Positions 37,429 to 46,449 of a DNA stretch of 49,308 bases are shown here, in pieces (the stretch's first letter is position 1; every line of letters starts with the position of its first letter). Location of the stretch: contig MCFL01000182.1 of assembly GCA_002102555.1 (NCBI GenBank), positions 1 to 49,308 on the forward strand, in the 5' to 3' direction. Source of the DNA: Catenaria anguillulae PL171. Taxonomy: Eukaryota; Blastocladiomycota; Blastocladiomycetes; Blastocladiales; Catenariaceae. Under the pieces are notes generated by a model. The model was given only the letters and a program-made list of their open reading frames with translations, was not told where the DNA came from and made no database searches. Both the position numbers and the translations under genes were made by a program.

Positions 37429-38109
37429 TTACTTGTTGTGCCACAAGAGCGTCTTGAGCGACTTCCACACGTCGGAATCATTGTACAGGTACTGCATGGA
37501 TGCTTGCAAGGACGATTGCAGCGTGTCGCGGTTGTGCCTGAAGAGCCACATGACAATACCCCAGACGACAGCGGCGAACATGGGGAATGGGTCTTGTGGT
37601 GGGTCGGGGATGACACTTTCCTTGACGGCGAGTTTGGCGAGGCCAATCATGATGCGCGAAAAGAGGTAGAGCACGATCTACACGGTACACGGGCAGCAGC
37701 AAGGTGTAAATTTCAATTGGCACATTTGAGCACAAGTGGACCGTAACGCGGCGAATCAAACCTGCTGGTTGATGTTGTTGTTCTCGCCAAAGATCAAGTA
37801 TCCGCCAACAGTTCCGGCAATGAAGGCATCAATCTTGGACTCCTTGTTTCCCTGTGCCTTGCGCAGCACGAGCAGCAGCGTCTTGTAGATGAGGACAAAT
37901 CGGCCCAAGTTCCACGAGTGCTGGCGCGTGGCATCCAAGATGAAGCGGAACTTTGTGCGCAGCGGTCCCTCGCGGAACAAGAAGGTCATGACGAGGGCAT
38001 GCGGGAACCGGATCTTTGCGCCGTACACGATGCCATTACGGAAGCCCTTGACAAGGGCCAACGTGTCGTGGTTGGCCGGGTCCGAGATGAAGCGGGTGAG
38101 CGAGTCCAT
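37429..38109 (-). CDS. PXMP4: Peroxisomal membrane protein PXMP4/PMP24
   Basis: A 198-residue protein in two exons, 38109-37762 and 37677-37429, with an 84-bp GTTTGA...TAG intron. It is collinear with animal PXMP4 (about 212 residues): LVKGFRNGIVYGAKIRFPHALVMTFLF, HSWNLGRFVLIYK, GTVGGYLIFGENNNINQQ, LYLFSRIMIGLAKLAV, IPDPPQDPFPMFAAVVWGIVMWLF and SMQYLYNDSDVW. It is a multi-pass membrane protein related to the Tim17/22/23 group, found in the peroxisomal membrane. Its exact role is not established in the family. The intron directly follows the conserved GENNNINQQ block. Confidence 0.95.
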
Positions 38110-38918
38110 GGTGCTTGATATGTGGAAACGGGTTGGGCGGAATTCGTTGGCGTTGGCGTCGTTGAGGTCGGAGCACAGTATTCCCGGACGGTGGTGCCCG
38201 GTCAATGTTCAGCAACAAGGGAATGCGGAATGCGAATGCTTTGCGTTTGGTTATCCTTCGGGGTTATGTATTGCAAATACATTACAGTGGTAAACATCTT
38301 GACAGTAAATATTAATGCTCATCATTGCACAAAACCGATTTGGTGCCTCGCGATTCGCGACTCAATTTCGGCTCAGTGCCAAAAGAAGACTGCGGGCGTC
38401 GTCTCGCGGCCCGCACACAAGCAGGTTGACCTTGGCCGGTGGCCACCCGCACACGGATACGTCAAACTCCGGAGCGATATGCTATGCCGAGCAGCGACTT
38501 GGGCAGGCGGGCCCGGGTTGCGACTGGGGGGCAATGGCGATGGGATGGACCGTCATGCGGCTCGCATGCATTGGGTTTGATTTTTGTCGATAATGAATGG
38601 ACTGATGTCACAATGATCACCATCAAGAATGCGCAATGTGATCGTTCCACGATCAGCGGCAAAGGGAGTCTGGAACGAGGGGCGGCTTGAGAACATGCTC
38701 ATTGCCCATGGCAACGCTTCACGTGAGCTTCGGACGCAAAACCGCCCCCAAATGTCTGGCCGGCCCTGTCTCACGGTCTCCAAGGCGGCAGCCCTGCACG
38801 CTCCTTTCAGCCCGCCATGTTTGCCGAACGCATGCAATCCTGACGAAACCAATGCAGCAATCTCCGTGAGCAGCCCTTCTCACTCCTCCCGCCATCCCAA
38901 CGTCCCAAACTCGACACG
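38110..38918. promoter_or_regulatory. Divergent intergenic region, PXMP4 / ROK1
   Basis: An 809-bp head-to-head gap, larger than most in this window. It contains only short unconvincing frames. A pyrimidine-rich stretch (cttctcactcctcccgccatccc, about 38876-38898) precedes the ROK1 ATG, as often seen upstream of fungal housekeeping starts. Confidence 0.4.
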
Positions 38919-40987
38919 ATGGATCTCTTCAAGGCCTTGACGGGCGGTGCCCGCTTCAACAAGTCAAAGTTTGCCTCCGATCTCCAACTCTTTCAGCCCA
39001 CTCAGCCCGCCAGTACCTCCGCAGACTCTTCGGCCGCCTCTGAACTCGACTTCTTCAGCAGCGCTGCCCCAAAGTCCAGCAAATCGCAGTCACCAAACAA
39101 TTCAGACACTGCCGATGCTTCATCCTCACCTCCTGCCCCACCACACGACGATGAACCACCAGTGACGCCCTTCCCTGACGAAGAATCCACCAATGTTTTC
39201 CGGCGCACGCACCGCATCAAGGCCGATGGGACCGATGTCCCACCACCAGCGCAAACATTTGGCGACCTGTTTACGACCTACGAGTTCCCACCTTACTTAT
39301 GCGATAACGTGCGCGCCGCTGGATACACGTCGCCTACCCCGATTCAAATGCAAGCCGCACCCATCATTTTGCGCGACCGCGACGTGCTCGCGTGCGCGCC
39401 GACCGGATCGGGTAAAACATTGGCCTACTTGCTTCCCATTTTGCACAAGTTGAAAAAGCCCGGAAAAGCCTCGTCGGGCATTCGCGCGTGCATTGTTGCC
39501 CCGACGCGAGAACTGGTGGCGCAAATCGAGCGCGAGCTCAAGAAGCTCGTGAGTAAAAAGTGGAAGGTGCTTGTCCTTTCGGCGCACACAGGCGGTGGGT
39601 CGGCGGCCTTGGATCCCTCGGGCAAGACACATGCGGATGTCTTGATTTCCACGCCCATGCGTCTCATTCAGACGCTGCAGGAGGGGTCCATCAAGCTCGC
39701 GGCCTTGCAGCACTTGGTGTTTGATGAAGCCGACCGGTTGCTGGACTTGGGTTTCCTAGAGCAAGCCGACGAAATCCTTGCCGCATGCCCAACTTCGCGT
39801 CAAACGTGCATGTTTTCCGCGACGCTGTCATCGACGGTCGAGACGCTTGCCAAGACGGTCTTGCGCGATGATGTGATTCGCGTGCTGATTGGCACAAAGA
39901 ACACGGGCTCGCAAACCATTGATCAGTCGCTCGTGTACGTTGGCGACGAGGCCGGCAAACTCATGACAATTCGGCAGCACTTGCGCACAGGCGAACTCAA
40001 GCCGCCCGTGTTGATCTTTGTGCAGTCGATTGAGCGTGCAAAGGAGCTGTTCCGCGAGTTGATTTACGACGGCATGAATGTCGACGTGATTCACGCGGAT
40101 CGCACGCAAGCTCAGAGGGATCGCATCATTGAGCAGTTTCGGTTGGGCAATTTGTGGATTTTGATTGCCACCGATGTGTTGGCCCGTGGTGTGGATTTGA
40201 TTGTGCACACGGTCGTCAACTACGATTTCCCGCAGTCGACCGAGAGTTACATTCATCGCATTGGTCGGACGGGTCGTGCCGGGCGCAGGGGTCGGGCAAT
40301 TACTTACTTTACCAAGGACGATGCCACTTACTTGCGATCGTACGTTCCACTTTTCTTTCAGTTTCATTTTTTGTTCCGCGGGTTGCCTCTCACCACCGCT
40401 TTGCCCATGTTTCAATTCACAGAATCGTCAACGTCGTCAAGGAATCCGGCTGCGACGTGCCCGAATGGATGCTGGGCCTGCGCAAGGCTGACCAAAAGAC
40501 GCGCAAAGACCTCAAGCGGTCTGCGCCCAAGCGTGATACCATTTCGACAATGTCGCGCATGGACTTCAAGCAGGCCCGCGAACAGCGCAAGATGATGAAG
40601 CGCGAGATGCGCGACCGGCGGGAAGCTAAGAAGAAGGCGTCGGGGGCCGCAGCGACGGACGCAAACGCGGACACGCCCGCACAAGCGGCGGCCGCTGGCA
40701 AGAAGGGTAAGAAGCAGGCGTCCAACGGCAAGCACCCACCTCCTCCGCCAGCCGCGGCTGCTGCCGCGGTGCCCGCGTCGTTGAAAAAGACCAAGAAGCA
40801 AGGCGGGTCTGTGATTGCAGCGGCCAAGGCCATTCGCAAAAGTGGCGCGGTGGCCGGGGCAGCTGGCAAGTCCAAGAAGGCACCGGGGAGTAGTGGGGGC
40901 AGTGGGGGCAAGAAGGGTAAGGGTAAGGGTAAGGGAGCAGGGGCAGGGGCAGGAGCAGGGGATGATGCTATGGATGTGGATGTGTAA
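38919..40987 (+). CDS. ROK1: DEAD-box RNA helicase Rok1/DDX52
   Basis: A 661-residue protein in two exons, 38919-40339 and 40423-40987, with an 83-bp GTACGT...CAG intron. It has all the DEAD-box motifs: Q motif (YTSPTPIQMQ), I APTGSGKT (residues 160-167), Ia PTRELVAQ, II DEAD (269-272), III SAT, IV VLIFVQS, V TDVLARGVD, VI HRIGRTGRAGR (446-456). The N-terminus (MDLFKALTGGARF..., FRRTHRIKADGTDVPPPAQTF) and the post-helicase segment (VVKESGCDVPEWML) are characteristic of Rok1/DDX52, which acts in 40S pre-ribosome maturation and snR30 release in the nucleolus. The basic tail is extended by Ala/Lys/Gly tracts, including KGKGKGKG from gggtaa-type repeats. Confidence 0.95.
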
Positions 40988-41767
40988 AGATACTGCATGT
41001 ATCTGGTTTTGTGCACTTTGTCTCACCACAACACAACATCGAACTACTTCAATCTGTCACATTTTATACCTTTTTGATTTGATCATTCGCAAACATAATG
41101 CATTAGACTCACGGCTCTTTTTGGACTCTGCGGCTTCGGCTCCCGCGGATCACCAGACACATTGACCCAACCTCGCTACATATACCCATGCAGGGCATCC
41201 CACAGCAACTCCACGTGGATTGGGTGCAAAATCTCGCCCTGCTTCGTCAACCACGACTCAATCATTTCTCGGCAATCGGCGTCTATCATATGGCAAGTAT
41301 ACGTCAATCAAGGAGTGAGTCATCGCGTAGCCGGCCAACCATTTTTTGCAATGATTGCCGTCGGCAACGGCTTCCTTTGTCCCTATCATGATGGTCAGTA
41401 CCTGACCGAGCTGAGCCAACACGCTGCCCCTTCCGCTATGCATCTGGCGTGGTATGATACCAGTGCCACCCATCTGGTGCAGCCCGAATGCTTGGACTGA
41501 CCCGGCACGAGTAGCGGGCCAATGGCCGGGCCGTCGGCATCGGCTGACTGCCTCGCATCCATCTTGATCCATGCATTCCAGCGGAAGTTAGAGTCAATCC
41601 ATAGGCAGCCATCATCGTCCTCTCGGCCTGCCCTTCTCTGCTCTCTGCTCAAATCAATCAATCCCTTGAGCCGCTGACTCCATGCCCACCCCGTCAGCCC
41701 GCGTCAGACACATTGACCAGCTCAACCACCCAACTCTGGAACCTCGCATCTCGCATCTTGCTCAACC
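40988..41767. other. 780-bp gap between ROK1 and the carboxypeptidase gene
   Basis: Holds the ROK1 3' UTR (AT-rich to about 41110) and the upstream region of the next plus-strand gene. A 112-codon frame at 41162-41500 has no recognisable similarity or codon pattern and is not called. Confidence 0.4.
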
Positions 41768-43652
41768 ATGGCCGGCCCACTCGCCCTGCTGGCATTGCTG
41801 GCGGCATATCTTTTTGCCGCCTCGTCCAACCCCGCCACCGCCACCGCCACCGGCCCCTCGGCCGCCAACCTCTTCTCCTCCTCGTTCGGCCATGCACCCA
41901 ACGATCAACACGCCGCCCTCAGCGCTTCGCGTGCTCTGACCCATCAACAGCCCGCCGTGTCCTCGCGCATCATCCCACCCTTTTACCTGCGCCGCTCCTC
42001 GCCCTCCTCCTCAGACTCTCTGCTCTCGGCTGCTGCGGCTGCCGCACCAAAGACGTACGGCCCGCGCCCGCCCGTATTTGATACAAAGGACGCGTATCGC
42101 GTGGTCAACTTGCCCGGCGTTGACTTGCGCTCGGACGAGTACACGTTGTACGCTGGCCACATTGGCGTCGATGACAAGAACAGCACGCTCTACTTTATGT
42201 ACTTTGAGCGTGTCAAGAAGAGCAAGGATGTTATTGTTTGGCTCAACGGTATGAGTGCTCTTCATGGTTGCGTGATTGATCAACTGTCATTCACATCACA
42301 CACACAGGCGGCCCCGGCTCGTCGTCGCTCTTTGGCCAATTCGCCGAAAACGGCCCGCTGTTTGCCGACGGCACGACCAACCAAATCCAGCACAACCCGT
42401 ATGGGTGGCACAAGGCCGGCAATGCCCTGTTTCTCGAACAACCCGCAGGCGTTGGGTACGCCCACGTGGACTCGGACGCGGCCGTGGTCACGAGTAACCA
42501 TCAAGTGGGCGAGCACTTTTGGGCGTTTACCCAGCAGTTTGAGCGCTTGTTCGGCAAGCAACATCATCACCCAGGACACGCCAGTCGGAGCACTTTCAAG
42601 TGGTGGATCACGGGTGAGAGCTTTGCCGGCACATTTATCCCCTACATTGCTACGCACATTCTCGACCACAACCAAGCACTTGCCACGGGCGAGGTCAAGC
42701 TGCGGCTCGCAGGTGTGGCCATTGGCAACGGGTGGTTTGAGTCGCCCGTGAGCGAGCCCGTCAATTATGTGGATTTCATGGACAAGGAAGGGTTGCTGGT
42801 GGATCCCGCGTGGCGCGCAAAGCTCCTTGACATGCGCACGGGATGTTACAAGGAGCTCTTGTCGATTGACTGGGATGGGCACCCAGGCGACCGGCCGTTT
42901 GATGGCCTCAAGCAGTGTCGCGGGATCAATGAGGTTTTGGGCAATCAAACGCTTGTTTTGGAGGTGAGCGGCGGCAAGACGGCTTTGCCCACTTGGTATG
43001 GACTCGTTCTTTCTTCTTTTTTTCCTGAGTCCTGCAGCTAACTCCCAGTGATCATCTCACTTGTGGTATACTAGGTACGACGTGCGTGTCACCAAGCCCG
43101 GGTCGCCCGACCCAACCGACGCCTCTGCAGGCGTCGCCGCCGCGTACCTGGACCGCACCGACGTCAAACTTGCCCTGCACGCCGGCACCGACAAGAAGTG
43201 GAAGCAATTCAATGAGGTCGTCAACCGCAACTTGTGGTTCAACAATGACTTGCCGAGCGTGCGGTTGCTGCCGGGCATTGTGGACGCGGGCGTCAAGGTG
43301 CTCGTGTACAATGGCGACCGCGACTTTATTTGCAACTATGTGGGCGCTGAAAACATGCTCGACACGTACTTGGCGTGGGGCAGGCATCACAAGAAGATTG
43401 GGTTTGGCAAGACACAGCAGTGGAAGCGGTTTGGGCCCAAAGGGTTTGGTAAGATGAAACGCGCGAGGGGGTTGACGTATGTGCGGGTGTTTGAAGCCGG
43501 GCATATGGTACGTTCACTTTGCTCATTCGTTGTGCATGTTGGGTGAGCTGGTCTGACATGGAAGCCTTGTACGTATGGTGGCACAGGTGCCATTCAACCA
43601 ACCCGAGGGGTCGCTCGAGATGATTGACGCATTTGTGCGTGGAAAGCTGTAA
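41768..43652 (+). CDS. Serine carboxypeptidase (peptidase S10, Kex1/CPY type)
   Basis: A 555-residue protein in four exons: 41768-42248, 42308-42995, 43075-43507 and 43587-43652. The introns are 59, 79 and 79 bp. An N-terminal hydrophobic signal peptide (LALLALLAAYLFAA) targets it to the secretory path. S10 motifs: VIVWLNGGPGSSLFG (substrate and oxyanion region, split by intron 1), FLEQPAGVGYAHV, catalytic S265 in GESFAG (Phe replaces the usual Tyr), IAIGNGW-like AIGNGW, catalytic D473 in NGDRDFICNYVG, and H533 in FEAGHMVPFNQPEGS (split by intron 3). It removes C-terminal residues from peptides in the vacuole or late secretory pathway. There is no C-terminal membrane anchor, so a vacuolar or secreted CPY-like enzyme is likelier than Golgi Kex1. 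The Ala/Ser-rich region after the signal peptide may be a propeptide. Confidence 0.94.
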
Positions 43653-43856
43653 AAGCATAACGATTCTCTCGTCATGTGGCCTGATCAGTTGGCACAGTTT
43701 GATTCTTCCCTTTCTCGCAACTAATTGCACAATCCCAGTTTGTTGTAGTTTTATCACTTCATTTGATTCAAAATGGCCCAAATGACGACAATCAAAGTGC
43801 ATGTTTCGTTGAAAACCAAATGTTTGGCGACTGGGCAATCCGCAACACCGCACATA
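43653..43856. other. Convergent 3' region
   Basis: A 204-bp tail-to-tail gap between the carboxypeptidase and lebercilin-like genes. Nothing else was seen. Confidence 0.4.
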
Positions 43857-46022
43857 TCACTGAAACGCCATCCCTTGCCTTCTTCCCGCCCTTGCCCCGC
43901 CCGCCGCCGCCGGCTCGCCAAATGACGGCAAGTACCCGCCCGAGGCCGCTGCTGCAGATGCTGTTACCACAGCTGGCGCGGTATCAAACAAGGCCAGCGG
44001 TGGCGACGCCTTTGGCACGCTTACAGCCGTGGATGCAGTCACGCCAAATGAAAACACGGATGGGAGGGCGCTTGCTGGTGACACGGCACTTGTACGTTGG
44101 CTGAACACAAGTGGCGCGTCCGAGGGTCGTGCGGGACTTGCGGACGAGGATGTGGGAGATGGTGGCGTGAGGAATGGCAGCGAGGATGTGCGAGAAGATG
44201 CAACAACAGGTGTGTGAGAGGTTTCCTTGGTCGGGTTCATGCTCAGAAAGATGGGACGCAGTGGCGAGGTAGGTGCCGGCTTGGTGGCCGAGGAAGTAAG
44301 AGCGGGTGTGGGCGAGGAGGATGTGGCGATTGAAGGCTTGATTAAGCCTGGCACTGACAGGGCCGACAGGTCAGGTTTGGTGCTAAAGAGTGTGGGAACA
44401 ACTGTTGCGGACGTTGGGCTTGGGCTGGATGGGAGCTCGCTTGTGATTTCAGCTGCTTGGGGTGCAGGGAATGACTTGATTGGGCTTGACGCTGCTGGCG
44501 CTATCACTGAAGAGTCGGCATTTGCGGAAGCGACGGGCTGTCGACGCGGCCCGCCAAAGCTCGGTTTGAAGATGGTGTGCGCAGGAGCAAGAGCAGCGGT
44601 CAGTGTTGGCTCAGGTGCGGGCGGAGGGGAGGCGGACGAGGCCATCATCTGCACTTGTGCAGGTGACGGCGATGCTTGTTGTTCGCACTTGGAAGCACGA
44701 GGAGAGGGAATGTCGACTGACGTAGATGACTCGCTGAGAACAGCAGGTGACTCGTGCTCCACCAACTCGTCCTTCACAACCACGCGGGCGTCAGGGTCTG
44801 CTGGGGCCACAGTTGTTTGCACATCCTGCATCTTGTGTTCCTCGTTCACAGGCTTTGTGTCAAGTGTCTCACAAGCAGCTGCCTTGGCCTTGGCCGTGCC
44901 ATCTGCTTTGACTTGCGCCTGTGGCTGCTGACGCTTGGCAAGAGGAGCTGGCTCAACAACCCGAACTTTGGCATCGCGCTTCTCTTGAGCGACGCTTGCC
45001 ACGGTTCGAGCCACACGCGTTGTAATTCTGCGAGGTATTTCGGCAACATGCAACACAATGGGTCTCGATGGAGCTTCCGATTGCGGGCGTGTGCGTTGGG
45101 GCGGCAGAGGTATGGGACTTGGGCTCAGCACGAGGCCTCGTTCGCTGGGCACGGTCGAGGCGGTAGACATGCGACCCGTGTCGAGGGCGTTGAGCGACTG
45201 AACGAAAAAAGAATTGCTCGCTCACATCAGTGAATCAATTCGAATTTTCAGTAGTTTCAACTCGCAATAGTACCTGACATTGTCGCTCCTTGACAAGCTC
45301 ATGCACCGACCCCTCGAGCGCGTCATAGTCGGTTTTGAGCCTACGATACTTTTCTCGGGCAGTTACGAGCTCGGCGTGCGATTCGCGGGTATTGCGCTCT
45401 TCATTGTGTAGGCGTTCGAGCAGCTTTGCGTTTTGTTGCTTGAGCTGACGGAGCTCAAAGCGGAGCGAGTCGATAATGTGTGGCAGGTCGCCTTGCTCAC
45501 GGTCAAGTGTGCGGAGGGCTTTTTCTTGGCGTTTTTGCATCTGGATCAAGTGAAAGGAGTTTTTAGGGAGCACACCTGATTGATGCGGTAATGAATCATC
45601 AGTTTCGTACAGCAACCAAGGTTTTGTTCTCATCCGTCAACTTGACAATCGTCCGCTCCTTTTCGGCAACAATGTTTTCCAACTGCGCGACGCAGTCACG
45701 CTCGAGAATGTCAAACGAGGTCTGGCGAGCATGCTTCGTCGAGGCAGCGGCGGCCGTCTTTGACGAGCGTAGAGAAGTCTTGGATTGCGTGCGCGAAGTG
45801 AGCTTTGGTTTCTTGGCTACGACACATCAATATCGGTGAGGAGACAATGTCTGAGCTCTTGAATGGTGATTCTCGCAACACACCTTTGGACAAGAGACTT
45901 GAGGAGGATCCGTTGGCCCTTGACTTTACACTCTTGGCGAGTTTGGCCGTGGAGGACGATCCATTCGGTGTGACGGCGTCATGGTCAAAGTCGTCAGAGT
46001 AGCTTGAGGCGAGTGTCATCAT
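43857..46022 (-). CDS. Lebercilin-like (LCA5-type) ciliary coiled-coil protein
   Basis: Four exons (46022-45884, 45816-45611, 45540-45274, 45197-43857) with introns of 67, 70 and 76 bp join in frame to 650 residues. After a Ser/Lys-rich N-terminus, residues about 70-205 form a long coiled coil. It contains the lebercilin signature ENKTLVAMQKRQEKALRTLD (ENKLLKQLQKRQEKAL in animals), DLPHIIDSLRFELRQLKQQN, LLERLHNEERN and AREKYRRLKTDYDAL. The splice choice gives the same residue spacing as animal proteins. The remaining about 445 residues are Ser/Pro/Ala/Thr-rich and disordered, with FSFG and PSFGGP-type motifs. Lebercilin sits along cilia and basal bodies and interacts with intraflagellar transport proteins. 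Function in this organism is inferred from family. Confidence 0.8.
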
Positions 46023-46449
46023 GTTCGATGCATGGACTGTCGTGTATCGTCGGGGATTGTATTAATCTGTCTTTTGTTCATGGGGATGTATAATATGTAC
46101 GTTTTTGCCTGCAATAGTGGGAACACTTGACCTTCCTGCCAAACACGTCAACGCGACACAGCTGGAGGCCGCCGATCGATCCGTGCGTGAGGATTGGCCG
46201 ATCTGTTTCCTGATCAGAAAGCGAAAGCCAAACCTTCCAAGTCAAGTCAACAAGGATTCAAATCTCAGCAGACGCTCTCTCTCAATGCATCCGCCCGTTG
46301 AAACTGTGCGCAATCGACTCTGCGCAATCGATTACCTTAATAAAAACTCGACGCAATTTCGCCTCTGAGCACTTCCGCCCACGTCGCTCGAGCCTCACAT
46401 TCGCTCACCGGCCAGCCGACAGTCACTCGGCAAGCAATAGGGCACAACC
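46023..46449. promoter_or_regulatory. Divergent promoter region, lebercilin-like / SPT5
   Basis: A 427-bp head-to-head gap. A tataatatg-like word near 46089 is the only TATA-like candidate. Otherwise nothing clear. Confidence 0.35.

Noticed and set aside
40909-40945. gggtaa repeats resembling a telomere tract
   Set aside because: They are in frame inside ROK1, code for a Lys/Gly tail, and differ from TTAGGG-type repeats.
41162-41500. 112-codon frame between ROK1 and the carboxypeptidase gene
   Set aside because: No similarity, no coding-like composition and no splice partners.
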